A stretch of 64,000 nt of DNA from Cupriavidus pauculus (GTDB lineage Bacteria; Pseudomonadota; Gammaproteobacteria; Burkholderiales; Burkholderiaceae). The number at the start of each line of letters is the position of its first letter. The stretch's first letter is position 1. The position numbers were made by a program, and so were the translations under genes. The stretch lies in NCBI RefSeq assembly GCF_002858765.1, contig NZ_PJRP01000002.1, forward strand, positions 168,588 through 232,587, written 5' to 3'. Below are positions 55,195 through 63,711 of the stretch, in pieces. The notes under the pieces were generated by a model that searched no databases, was not told where the DNA came from, and saw nothing but the letters and a program-made list of their open reading frames with translations.

Positions 55195-57474
55195 TTACTG
55201 CCGGGCGAGCCGGCCTTCCGGCACCTCGCGGGCCGGGCCGCGTGACAGCAGCCCCAGCACCACTTGCAGCGTGAAGGTCAGGGCGCCAACCAGGAACACC
55301 ACGTCGCCGAAGGTGCGTACCCAGCGCAGCGTCTGCAGGATCGGCTGCTGGACGAAAGCTTCGCTGCGGGCGTACCACAGGCCCTGGCTGATGCTGGCCA
55401 GCGCCTGGATGATGCCCACCGGCAGCAGGCTGGTGCCGATCATTAGCACCAGGCCGCCGTTCAGGCCCCAGAACGCGATCGACATCATGCGCGGGCTCAG
55501 CTTGTAGTCCGGGCGGACGTAACGCAGCACCAGCAGCGTGAAGCCGAGCGCCAGGAAGCCGTAGACACCGAACAGCGCGGCGTGCGCGTGGACGGGCGTC
55601 GTATTGAGGCCCTGCACGTAGTACAGCGAGATCGGCGGGTTGATCATGAAGCCGAACACGCCGGCGCCGAGCATGTTCCAGAACGCCACGGCCGTGAAGC
55701 ACATCACCGGCCAGCGCAGGTTGTTCATCCACGGGGCGCGTTCCTTGAGGCGCCAGTTTTCCCAGGCTTCATGGCCCAGCACGATAAGCGGCATGACTTC
55801 CAGCGCCGAGAACGTGGCACCGATGGCCATCACGGGCGTGGTGGTGCCGGCAAAGTACAGGTGGTGGAACGTGCCCGGGATGCCGCCGAGCATGAACAAC
55901 GATGCCGAGGCCAGGCTGGCCGCAGTGGCCATCGGGCGCGACACCAGGCCCAGCGTGGAGAAGATGAAGGCCAGCGCCGTGGTAGCAAACACCTCGAAGA
56001 AGCCTTCCACCCAGAGGTGGACCACCCACCAGCGCCAGTACTCCATCACCGTCAGGCTGGTGCGCTCGCCATAGAACAGGCCCGCGCCGTAGAACAGACC
56101 GATGGCCACCACCGACGACGTCAGCAGCGCCAGCAGGTTCTTGTCGCCGCCGCTGCGGGCCTTGAGCGCCGGGGCGATGCCGCGCAGCATCAGCACCAGC
56201 CAGATCACGATCCCGGCCAGCTTGCCGATCTGCCACAGACGGCCCAGGTCCACATACTCGTAGCCCTGGTGGCCCAGCCAGAAGTTCAGGTTGGCCGGCA
56301 TTTTCTGCGCGATGGCCAGGTAGTTGCCGGTGAACGAACCCACTACGACCACCACCAGCGCCCAGAACAGGATGTCGACGCCCAGCCGCTGGTACTTCGG
56401 GTCCTTGCCGCCGTTGATCAGCGGCGCCAGGAACAGGCCGGCCGCCAGGAAGCCCGTGGCGATCCAGAACAGGGCGCTCTGGATATGCCAGGTGCGCACC
56501 AGCGAATACGGGAACCACTGCGACATGTCGATGCCGTAGAACTTCTGGCCCTCGACCGTGTAGTGCGCGGTAAAGCCGCCAATCAGCACCTGGAAGGCGA
56601 ACAGCGCCACCACCAGGAACACGTACTTGCCCAGCGCGCGTTGCGACGGCGTCAGCGCAAAGGTCGACAGCGGATCGCGGGCCGGGGCCGCCGGCAGCGG
56701 CTCTTCCTTGCCGCGCAGGAACGCCCACGCCCAGATCAGCAGCCCCACGCCGGCCAGCAGCACCACCACGCTGGCCACCGACCAGACCACGTTCTCGGCG
56801 GTCGGGCGATTGTCGATCAGCGGCTCATGCGGCCAGTTGTTGGTGTAGGTGGCGGTGTGCCCGGGACGATCCGTGGCGGCCGCCCATGCGGTCCAGAAGA
56901 AGAAGTGCGTCAGCTGCACGCGCCGCTCGGGCGAGGGCAGCGTGTTTTCCTTCATCGCGAAGCTCTCCCGACTCTTGTGCAGCTCGGGCGCGTCGGAGAA
57001 CAGGCGCTGGTAGTAGTCGGCCGTCATCTCGATGGCTTTGGCGCGGCGCGGCGACACGGTCAGTACGTTGCTGGCGTCGGTGTGGTTGCCGCGGTATTCG
57101 GCCTTCAGGTGCGCGCGCAGCACGGCCTGGTCGCCGACGTCGAGCGCGGCAAAGTCCTTGCCGAAGCGCTCGCGCGCGGCCAGATCCAGCCAGGCGGTGA
57201 GTTCGCGGTGCAGCCAGTCGGCCGTCCAATCAGGCGCCTGGTAGGCGCCATGACCCCAGATCGAGCCAAGCTGCATGCCGCCCACCGACTGCCATGCGGT
57301 CTGGCCGTCGAGGATGTCCTCGGAGGTGAACAGCTTTGTGCCGTCGGCGGTGACGACCTGTGCCGGGATGGGTGGCTGCTGCCGGTAGACCTCGGAACCG
57401 TAGTAGCCAAGGAGAGCGAACGTGATCGCCAGCACGGCGATCAGCGTGAACCATAGTTTCTTGTAGGGGCCCAT
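55195..57474 (-). CDS. norB: Quinol-dependent nitric oxide reductase (qNOR)
   Basis: A 759-residue single-subunit NO reductase, reducing two NO to N2O at the inner membrane with electrons from quinol. The N-terminal 220 residues form the fused cytochrome-c-like domain without a CxxCH heme site, the mark of qNOR. The heme-copper-type core has 12 to 14 helices; heme and non-heme iron ligands are in HIQSALFWIATG, WWVVHLWVEGFFEVFATT and PGTFHHLYFAGTTTP. It lies 70 bases downstream of norA. No norC or nosZ is in the window. Confidence 0.97.
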   Translation of the reverse strand: MGPYKKLWFTLIAVLAITFALLGYYGSEVYRQQPPIPAQVVTADGTKLFTSEDILDGQTAWQSVGGMQLGSIWGHGAYQAPDWTADWLHRELTAWLDLAARERFGKDFAALDVGDQAVLRAHLKAEYRGNHTDASNVLTVSPRRAKAIEMTADYYQRLFSDAPELHKSRESFAMKENTLPSPERRVQLTHFFFWTAWAAATDRPGHTATYTNNWPHEPLIDNRPTAENVVWSVASVVVLLAGVGLLIWAWAFLRGKEEPLPAAPARDPLSTFALTPSQRALGKYVFLVVALFAFQVLIGGFTAHYTVEGQKFYGIDMSQWFPYSLVRTWHIQSALFWIATGFLAAGLFLAPLINGGKDPKYQRLGVDILFWALVVVVVGSFTGNYLAIAQKMPANLNFWLGHQGYEYVDLGRLWQIGKLAGIVIWLVLMLRGIAPALKARSGGDKNLLALLTSSVVAIGLFYGAGLFYGERTSLTVMEYWRWWVVHLWVEGFFEVFATTALAFIFSTLGLVSRPMATAASLASASLFMLGGIPGTFHHLYFAGTTTPVMAIGATFSALEVMPLIVLGHEAWENWRLKERAPWMNNLRWPVMCFTAVAFWNMLGAGVFGFMINPPISLYYVQGLNTTPVHAHAALFGVYGFLALGFTLLVLRYVRPDYKLSPRMMSIAFWGLNGGLVLMIGTSLLPVGIIQALASISQGLWYARSEAFVQQPILQTLRWVRTFGDVVFLVGALTFTLQVVLGLLSRGPAREVPEGRLARQ

Positions 57475-57544
57475 GATGGATGCGTATCGGTACGCGTGTA
57501 TGGGTTGGCAGGATGCGAGATGGCTCGCGGGTCAGGGGTCGCGA

Positions 57545-58225
57545 TCAGTGCGCCGGACTGGCCGGACGCGCGGCGTTCTCGAACAGCACGTTGTTTTCCA
57601 GGTGGATGTGTTCCATCAGGTCCTCGCGGAACGTGCGCAGGCCCAGGTACAGCGCCCGCCACGTGTTGCACGCGGCGCGGGGCAGCGTGATGTCGTGGGT
57701 CAGGTCCGACAGCCGTTGCAGCGCGGCACCGTGGTCGTCGTGCTCCATGCGCATGACCGTGATCGGCGCGGAGGCCATGGCGCCCATGCCGCGCGACAGC
57801 ATCGGGAACAGCACCTGCTCTTCCTTCTGCATGTGGCTCAGCAGTTCCTGCAGCATCACGCTCAGGTGATCGGCCAGGCCCACCGGGCATTCGGGCCGCT
57901 CGCCATGCACTTCCTCGACCCGGCGCGCCAGGCGGATCAGCTCGGGCAGTTGCTCGCGGTGGCGCTCGTGGAAGCGCGCCAGGATAAAGCCGATCAGTTC
58001 CTCGGCCGGCACTTCGCTCCAGTCGTGGCCTTCTGCCGGCGCCTCGGCCTGCAAGGCCTGCAGGCGGGCCTCGATCGCGGCGGCGTCGAGCCCCTTGGCG
58101 TGCGCGGCGTCGCGCAATGTGTGCGATCCGCCACAACAGAAGTCGAGGTCGTAATCGTGGAAGATCTTCGTCGCACCCGGGATCCGGCGGGCCAGTTGGC
58201 CCAGAGATTGGTCTTGCATGCTCAT
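57545..58225 (-). CDS. norA: Di-iron iron-sulfur-cluster repair protein NorA (YtfE/ScdA/DnrN family)
   Basis: A 226-residue protein with an N-terminal ScdA-type domain (DYDLDFCCGGSHTLRDA, Cys-Cys pair near residues 30-31) and a hemerythrin-like domain with conserved histidines (FHERHREQL, LLSHMQKEEQVLFPML, MRMEHDDHGA, LMEHIHLENNVLF). It binds NO at a di-iron site and helps repair nitrosylated Fe-S clusters. The ATG at 58225 has AAGGAG eight bases upstream. It leads the norA-norB operon behind a sigma-54 promoter. Confidence 0.95.
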   Translation of the reverse strand: MSMQDQSLGQLARRIPGATKIFHDYDLDFCCGGSHTLRDAAHAKGLDAAAIEARLQALQAEAPAEGHDWSEVPAEELIGFILARFHERHREQLPELIRLARRVEEVHGERPECPVGLADHLSVMLQELLSHMQKEEQVLFPMLSRGMGAMASAPITVMRMEHDDHGAALQRLSDLTHDITLPRAACNTWRALYLGLRTFREDLMEHIHLENNVLFENAARPASPAH

Positions 58226-58262
58226 GATTTGCTCCTTCTCAATAAATGCCGACGTCTCTTGT

Positions 58263-58277
58263 GCGAATCTCGTGCCC
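58263..58277 (-). promoter_or_regulatory. Sigma-54 promoter of norAB
   Basis: Read leftward the sequence is GGGCACG-AGAT-TCGC, against consensus TGGCACG-N4-TTGC: the invariant GG and GC dinucleotides are kept at the correct spacing, with two mismatches. It lies 38 bases before the norA start and downstream of three NorR boxes. Confidence 0.85.
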
Positions 58278-58318
58278 ATCAGAAAGATTCAAAGATTCAA
58301 TGATTTACCCATCGGTAG

Positions 58319-58376
58319 GGTTTTTTGGACCGCGTGCCGGCGTGGTGAATCGAACCTGAATGGGGTGTTTTTGACC
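58319..58376. promoter_or_regulatory. Three NorR binding sites (GGT-N7-ACC)
   Basis: Perfect matches to GGT-N7-ACC occur at 58319-58331, 58344-58356 and 58364-58376 and nowhere else in the divergent region. They lie upstream of the sigma-54 promoter as enhancer sites for the NorR hexamer. The third ends directly before the norR ATG, which suggests autorepression. Confidence 0.9.
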
Positions 58377-59975
58377 ATGATTGGCGAGCTACTACAGGCC
58401 GACCTGTGCGCGGATCTGCCGCAGGCGGTACGGATGCAGAGACTGGTGGGCAGTCTGCGTGCGCATTTCCATTGCGGCGCCGTGGCGCTGCTGCGGCTGG
58501 AAGAAGATCAACTGCGGCCGGTGGCCGTCGACGGCCTGGTGCGCGACGCGCTGGGGCGCCGTTTCGCGGTGAGCCTGCATCCACGGTTGGCGGCCATCCT
58601 GGCGCGCCGTGGCGTGACGTGCTTCCACCACGACAGCGCGCTGCCTGATCCCTACGACGGCCTGATCGACGAACACGTGGGCGAGCCGCTGCCGGTGCAC
58701 GACTGCATGGGCATCAGCCTGGAAGCCGAAGGCAAGACGTGGGGCGTGCTGACGCTCGATGCGCTGCAGGTGGGCACGTTCACCGACGCCGCGCAGGTGG
58801 CGCTGCAACGGCTGACGCCGGTGATCGAGGCCGCCATCCGCATCACTCGGTTGGAGGCGGAGATCAGGGCGCTACGGCAGGGGCGTATCGACGAACCGGC
58901 CGGCGACGTGGTGCGCGAAGACGGCGAGATCATCGGCCAGAGCCAGGCCATCAGCCATCTGCTGCACGAACTGCGCGTGGTGGCCGATTCGGAGCTGCCG
59001 GTGCTGCTGCTGGGTGAAACCGGCGTGGGCAAGGAACTGTTCGCGCACCGCCTGCACCGGCTGTCGCGGCGACGCAACCGGCCGCTCATCCACGTGAACT
59101 GCGCGGCGTTGCCGGAGTCGCTGGCCGAGAGCGAACTGTTCGGCCATGCGCGCGGCGCGTTTTCGGGAGCCACGGGCGAGCGGCCGGGCCGATTCGAGGC
59201 CGCCGATGGCGGCACGCTGTTTCTGGACGAAGTGGGCGAACTGCCGCTGTCGATCCAGGCCAAGCTGCTGCGCTCGCTGCAGAACGGCGAGATCCAGCGG
59301 CTGGGTTCCGACCGGCCGCGCCGCGTGGACGTGCGCGTGATCGCCGCCACCAACCGCCATCTGCGCGAACATGTGCGTGATGGCTCGTTCCGCGCCGATC
59401 TCTATCACCGCCTGTCGGTGTACCCGATTCCGATTCCGCCGCTGCGCGAACGCGACAACGACGTGCTGCTGCTGGCCGGCCATTTCCTGGAACTGAACCG
59501 CGCGCGGCTGGGGCTGCGCAGCCTGCGCCTGTCCGCTGCCGCGCAGGACGCCCTGCGGCGCTATCCGTGGCCGGGCAATGTACGTGAGCTGGAGCACGTG
59601 ATCAGTCGGGCGGCGCTGAAGCTGGTCAGCCGGGGCGCCAATCGCGTGGACATCCTGACGCTGGACGCCGACCTGTTCCGCGACCTGTTCGAGACGGATG
59701 GGGTGGGCGGGCTGACGCCGGTTGCCGTGGCGCCCGTTGAGGCGGCGCCGCCGGTGGTGGTACCGGCCGAGTCGCTGCGCGAAGCGGTGGATTCGTGCCA
59801 GCGGCGCTGCATCGAGCAGGCCTTGCTGGCGCAGGACGGCAATTGGTCGCAGGCCGCGCGCCAGCTTGGCGTGGATGCCAGCAACCTGCACAAGCTGGCG
59901 CGCCGGCTGGGTTTCAAGCGCGATGATCCGCGGCGCGACCCGCGCGCCGGGATGCGAAGCCATGCAAGCCGCTAG
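58377..59975 (+). CDS. norR: Nitric oxide-responsive sigma-54 activator NorR
   Basis: A 532-residue enhancer-binding protein. An N-terminal GAF domain (about 1-170) senses NO through mononuclear iron; Cys110 in VHDCMG lies close to the cysteine important in R. eutropha NorR. The AAA+ domain has Walker A GETGVGKE (213-220), the sigma-54-contact loop GAFSGA (260-265, usually GAFTGA) and Walker B LFLDEVGEL (281-289). A Fis-type helix-turn-helix (NWSQAARQLGVDASNLHKLARRLG) is at the C-terminus. It is divergent from norAB and its 3' end overlaps paaK by four bases. Confidence 0.97.
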   Translation: MIGELLQADLCADLPQAVRMQRLVGSLRAHFHCGAVALLRLEEDQLRPVAVDGLVRDALGRRFAVSLHPRLAAILARRGVTCFHHDSALPDPYDGLIDEHVGEPLPVHDCMGISLEAEGKTWGVLTLDALQVGTFTDAAQVALQRLTPVIEAAIRITRLEAEIRALRQGRIDEPAGDVVREDGEIIGQSQAISHLLHELRVVADSELPVLLLGETGVGKELFAHRLHRLSRRRNRPLIHVNCAALPESLAESELFGHARGAFSGATGERPGRFEAADGGTLFLDEVGELPLSIQAKLLRSLQNGEIQRLGSDRPRRVDVRVIAATNRHLREHVRDGSFRADLYHRLSVYPIPIPPLRERDNDVLLLAGHFLELNRARLGLRSLRLSAAAQDALRRYPWPGNVRELEHVISRAALKLVSRGANRVDILTLDADLFRDLFETDGVGGLTPVAVAPVEAAPPVVVPAESLREAVDSCQRRCIEQALLAQDGNWSQAARQLGVDASNLHKLARRLGFKRDDPRRDPRAGMRSHASR

Positions 59976-61276
59976 CGCGGACGGTTGTCGACGATACGGC
60001 GCGCCTTGCCCACCGATCGCTCGACGCCGCCTTCCGGCAGGATCTCGATGCCCGCCGTGACACCGATATAGGCCTTGATGTCGTGCGTGAGCTGTTCGCG
60101 CGCCTGGGCCGCCACCGATGGCTCGGCGCCATGGGCGCATTCCACGCGCACGGTCAGGGTGTCGAGCGGCCCCTCCTTGCCCAGCACGCACTGGTAGTGC
60201 GGCGCCAGTTCGGTGTGCTTGAGGATCAGTTCCTCGATCTGCGACGGAAAGACGTTCACGCCGCGCACGATCATCATGTCGTCGGTGCGGCCCGTGATTT
60301 TCTCCATGCGGCGGAAGGCCGCCCGCGCCGTGCCCGGCAGCAGACGCGTGAGGTCACGCGTGCGATAGCGGATCACCGGCATCGCTTCCTTGCTGAGCGA
60401 CGTGAAGACGAGTTCGCCGAATTCGCCGTCCGGCAGCACGTCGCCGGTATCGGGATCGATGATCTCCGGATAGAAGTGGTCTTCCCAGATGGTGGGGCCG
60501 TCCTTGGTCTCGGCGCATTCGTTGGCCACACCCGGGCCCATCACTTCGGACAGGCCATAGATGTCGACGGCCGAGATGCCCATGCGGTGTTCGATCGCCA
60601 GCCGCATCTCGGGCGTCCACGGTTCGGCGCCGAAGATGCCGATGCGCAGCGATGTCGACACCGGGTCGATGCCCTGGCGCTCCAGTTCGTCGGCAATCGC
60701 CAGCATGTAGCTGGGCGTCACCATGATGACCTCGGGCTTGAAGTCCTGGATCAGCTGCACCTGGCGCTCGGTCTGGCCGCCACCGAACGGAATGGCCGTG
60801 AGGCCGGCCTTCTCCACGCCGTAGTGCGCGCCCAGCCCGCCCGTGAACAGCCCGTAGCCGTAGCTGATGTGTACCTTGTCGCCGCGCCGCGCGCCCGACG
60901 CGCGGATCGAGCGCGCCATCACCGTGGCCCAGGTGTCGATGTCCTGCAGCGTGTAGCCGACGACGGTGGGCTTGCCGGTGGTGCCCGACGATGCGTGGAC
61001 CCGCGCCACGCGGTCCTGCGGCACCGCGAACATCCCGAACGGATAGTTGTCGCGCAGATCCTTCTTGGTGGTGAACGGAAAGCGCGCCAGATCGGCCAGC
61101 GACTGCACCTGGTCGGGATGCACCCCCGCCTCGTCGAACTTGCGCCGGTACACGGGTGAGTTCTCGTAGGCGTGGCGCAGCGACCATTTCAGGCGCTCAA
61201 GCTGCAGGGCTTGAAGTTGCTGCCGGCTGGCAGTCTCGATCGGCTCCAGGGGCAGATCGGTGAGGCGCGTACTCAT
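59972..61276 (-). CDS. paaK: Phenylacetate-CoA ligase
   Basis: A 434-residue adenylate-forming enzyme activating phenylacetate to phenylacetyl-CoA, the entry to the aerobic PAA pathway. Key motifs are ARVHASSGTTGKPTVVGYT (P-loop), YGLSEVMGPGVANEC, and RTDDMMIVRGVNVFPSQIE; the C-terminal lysine is in ERSVGKARRIVDNRPR. Length matches PaaK. It is the third gene of the leftward paaG-paaI-paaK unit. Confidence 0.97.
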   Translation of the reverse strand: MSTRLTDLPLEPIETASRQQLQALQLERLKWSLRHAYENSPVYRRKFDEAGVHPDQVQSLADLARFPFTTKKDLRDNYPFGMFAVPQDRVARVHASSGTTGKPTVVGYTLQDIDTWATVMARSIRASGARRGDKVHISYGYGLFTGGLGAHYGVEKAGLTAIPFGGGQTERQVQLIQDFKPEVIMVTPSYMLAIADELERQGIDPVSTSLRIGIFGAEPWTPEMRLAIEHRMGISAVDIYGLSEVMGPGVANECAETKDGPTIWEDHFYPEIIDPDTGDVLPDGEFGELVFTSLSKEAMPVIRYRTRDLTRLLPGTARAAFRRMEKITGRTDDMMIVRGVNVFPSQIEELILKHTELAPHYQCVLGKEGPLDTLTVRVECAHGAEPSVAAQAREQLTHDIKAYIGVTAGIEILPEGGVERSVGKARRIVDNRPR

Positions 61277-61339
61277 GATGTCTCCACGTTTCCGGGATGG
61301 ATGCGCTACGTTGGCGCAGGGTACCGCGTTTGTCTCGTA

Positions 61340-61780
61340 TCAGGCCTCGGCCGGCGGGATGACGTGCCCTTTGATCTGGGCCGACTTGCCGCGGAACATG
61401 GCCACCGGTTCGCCGGCGCGGTTGGTCACCTTGATGTCGTACACGCCATGCCGGCCGGACAGGATCTGTTCCACGGCCTCGGCGGTCAGCACGTCGCCGC
61501 CTTGGACGGGGCGCAGGAATTCGATGCTGCAGCCCGACGCCACGGTGTTGATGTTATGGCTGTTGCAGGCGAATGCGAAGGCGGAATCGGCCAGCGTGAA
61601 CATCAGGCCGCCGTGGCAGATGGCATGGCCGTTCAGGAACTCGGGCCGCACCGGCATCGACAGGCGGGCGTAGCCGGGTCGGACTTCCTCGATGACCATG
61701 CCCAGCCAGCGGCTGCAGGCGTCGGACTCGTACATGGCATGCGCGGTGGCCTCGGCCAGGGCCTGGGGATCTTGATTCAA
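61340..61780 (-). CDS. paaI: Hydroxyphenylacetyl-CoA thioesterase PaaI
   Basis: A 146-residue hotdog-fold thioesterase. The active-site region NGHAICHGGLMFTLADSAFAFACN holds the catalytic aspartate of the PaaI family. It releases CoA from ring-hydroxylated phenylacetyl-CoA side products, preventing CoA depletion in the PAA pathway. It lies between paaG (27-base gap) and paaK (63-base gap). Confidence 0.95.
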   Translation of the reverse strand: MNQDPQALAEATAHAMYESDACSRWLGMVIEEVRPGYARLSMPVRPEFLNGHAICHGGLMFTLADSAFAFACNSHNINTVASGCSIEFLRPVQGGDVLTAEAVEQILSGRHGVYDIKVTNRAGEPVAMFRGKSAQIKGHVIPPAEA

Positions 61781-61807
61781 GCGGGTCTCCTTGTCGCGGG
61801 GACGGGA

Positions 61808-62641
61808 TCAGGCGCCCTTGAAGTGCGGGGCGCGCTTTTCAAGAAAGGCATTCACGCCTTCGTTGTAGTCGTGCGATTGGCCAAGCTGGCGCTGCAGGTC
61901 GCGTTCGAGGTCCAGTTGGGCGTCGAAGGTGTTCGTGGCGCTGGCGTGCATGGACTGCTTGATGGCGGCCAGGGCGCGCGTGGGCTGCGCGGCCAGGTGG
62001 GTGGCCAGCGCCATGGCCTGTTCCATGAGCAGGGGATCGTCCATCGTCTCCCAGATCAGGCCCCATTTTTCGGCTTCCTCGGCGCTGAGCTTGTCGCCGG
62101 TCATCGCCAGCCCCAGCGCGCGGGCCATGCCCAGGCGCTTGGGCAATAGCCAGGTGCCGCCGGAATCTGGCACCAGCCCGATCTTGACGAAGGCCTGGAT
62201 AAAGCTGGCCGACCGGGCCGCCAGCACCATGTCGCAAGCCAGCGCCAGGTTGGCGCCGGCGCCGGCGGCCGTGCCGTTGACGGCGGCGATCACGGGCAGT
62301 GGCATCGCCTGCAGGCGGCGGACCAGCGGATTGAACCAGGTATCGATCAGTTCGCCGAGATCGGTGGCGTGGCCGGGCGTGAAATCGAGGTCGGCCAGAT
62401 CCTGGCCAGCGCAAAAGCCCCGACCGGCGCCCGTCAGCAGCAGCGCGCGGGCACCACCGGCTTCTGCATGATCCAGCGCCTGGACCAGCGCACGATGCAT
62501 GTCGCGTGTGAAGCTGTTGAGTTTGTCGGGCCGATTGAGCGTGACGACGGCCACGTCGCCCTGCCAGCGCAGCAGGATGGGGCCGGATTCGAGACTCGCA
62601 CGCGCGGGGGCGTGCGCCGGGCTAACCGGGGTTGGGGGCAT
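61808..62641 (-). CDS. paaG: 2-(1,2-epoxy-1,2-dihydrophenyl)acetyl-CoA isomerase PaaG
   Basis: A 277-residue crotonase-fold isomerase that converts ring-epoxidised phenylacetyl-CoA to the oxepin. GRGFCAGQDLADLDF and GTAAGAGANLALACDMVLAA are the oxyanion-hole segments, and GLVPDSGGTWLLPKRLG holds the catalytic acid. The start at 62641 has CAGGAGACCACC directly upstream; an ATG at 62659 would add six residues. It is divergent from the paaF-like gene, with a PaaR-type palindrome between them. Confidence 0.9.
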   Translation of the reverse strand: MPPTPVSPAHAPARASLESGPILLRWQGDVAVVTLNRPDKLNSFTRDMHRALVQALDHAEAGGARALLLTGAGRGFCAGQDLADLDFTPGHATDLGELIDTWFNPLVRRLQAMPLPVIAAVNGTAAGAGANLALACDMVLAARSASFIQAFVKIGLVPDSGGTWLLPKRLGMARALGLAMTGDKLSAEEAEKWGLIWETMDDPLLMEQAMALATHLAAQPTRALAAIKQSMHASATNTFDAQLDLERDLQRQLGQSHDYNEGVNAFLEKRAPHFKGA

Positions 62642-62934
62642 GGTGGTCTCCTGCGCCATTTGATCTTCGGGTCGGTGTGCGGATCTGCTGCCGCGAGGGT
62701 CGCACGGTCATTGTAGAGAGCCGCGTGCGTCTTTTAAATTAACCGACCAGTCGGTCGGCAAATAGTAGTAGGGATGCCGGCACGGCGCAAGAGGTGGCGG
62801 CCCGCCTTGACCAGCGTCACGGTGGCGGGCGAGTATCGATCCGCTTCGATTCCGCCTTGATCCCGCTTCGACGCCATTTGAGTCCGGTTCATGGCGGGAC
62901 AGACTACCGAATCCTCTCATCGCAAGGAGAAGAC
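62642..62934. promoter_or_regulatory. Divergent paaG / paaF-like promoter region with PaaR-type operator
   Basis: The 293 bases contain no gene. The palindrome CCGACC-AGTC-GGTCGG at 62743-62758 matches TetR-type PaaR operators described in Burkholderiaceae (ACCGACC/GGTCGGT half-sites). It sits about 100 bases before paaG and 175 before paaF, so one repressor released by phenylacetyl-CoA could control both directions (inference). Confidence 0.75.
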
Positions 62935-63711
62935 ATGCCGTACGAGAACATCCTGGTGGAAACGCGTGGCCGCGTCGGACTGGTCACGCTCAATCGCCCC
63001 AAGGCGCTGAACGCGCTTAACGACGCGCTGATGGACGAACTGGGCGCCGCGCTGACCGCCTTCGACGTGGACGAGGCCATCGGCTGCATCGTCATCATGG
63101 GAAGCGAGCGCGCCTTCGCCGCTGGCGCCGACATCGGCATGATGGCGAAGTACTCCTATATGGATGTCTACAAGGGCGACTACATCACGCGCAACTGGGA
63201 AACCATCCGCCGCATCCGCAAGCCGGTGATTGCCGCGGTGGGCGGCTACGCGCTGGGCGGCGGCTGCGAACTGGCGATGATGTGCGACATCGTGATCGCC
63301 GCCGACAGCGCGAAGTTCGGCCAACCCGAGGTCAAGCTGGGCACCATGCCGGGCGCGGGCGGGACGCAGCGCCTGCCACGCGCGGTATCGAAGGCCAAGG
63401 CCATGGACCTGTGCCTGACCGCGCGCATGATGGATGCGGCCGAGGCGGAACGGGCCGGGCTGGTGTCGCGCGTGGTGGCGGCCGACAAGCTGATCGACGA
63501 GGCGGTGGCGGCGGCCGAGACCATCGCCGGTTATTCGCTCCCGGTGGTCATGATGATCAAGGAATCGATCAACGCCGCCTATGAGACAACGCTGAACGAA
63601 GGCGTACGGTTCGAGCGACGTTTGTTCCACTCGACGTTCGCTACCGAAGATCAGAAGGAAGGAATGGCTGCATTTGTGGAGAAACGGGCACCAGATTTCA
63701 AGCATCGGTAA
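62935..63711 (+). CDS. paaF: Enoyl-CoA hydratase (PaaF-like)
   Basis: A 258-residue crotonase-family hydratase. The oxyanion-hole parts are [13 protein letters not shown] and [18 protein letters not shown], and the catalytic glutamates lie in ALGGGCELA and in [20 protein letters not shown]. By position and length it could be PaaF of the PAA pathway, hydrating 2,3-dehydroadipyl-CoA; it could also be a general short-chain hydratase (EchA/FadB1). An AAGGAG site lies six bases before the ATG. The operator it shares with paaG supports the PAA role. Confidence 0.82.
   Translation: MPYENILVETRGRVGLVTLNRPKALNALNDALMDELGAALTAFDVDEAIGCIVIMGSERAFAAGADIGMMAKYSYMDVYKGDYITRNWETIRRIRKPVIAAVGGYALGGGCELAMMCDIVIAADSAKFGQPEVKLGTMPGAGGTQRLPRAVSKAKAMDLCLTARMMDAAEAERAGLVSRVVAADKLIDEAVAAAETIAGYSLPVVMMIKESINAAYETTLNEGVRFERRLFHSTFATEDQKEGMAAFVEKRAPDFKHR

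Noticed and set aside
55582..57456. 624-codon rightward frame opposite norB
   Set aside because: Antisense shadow with no recognisable domain; norB is certain.
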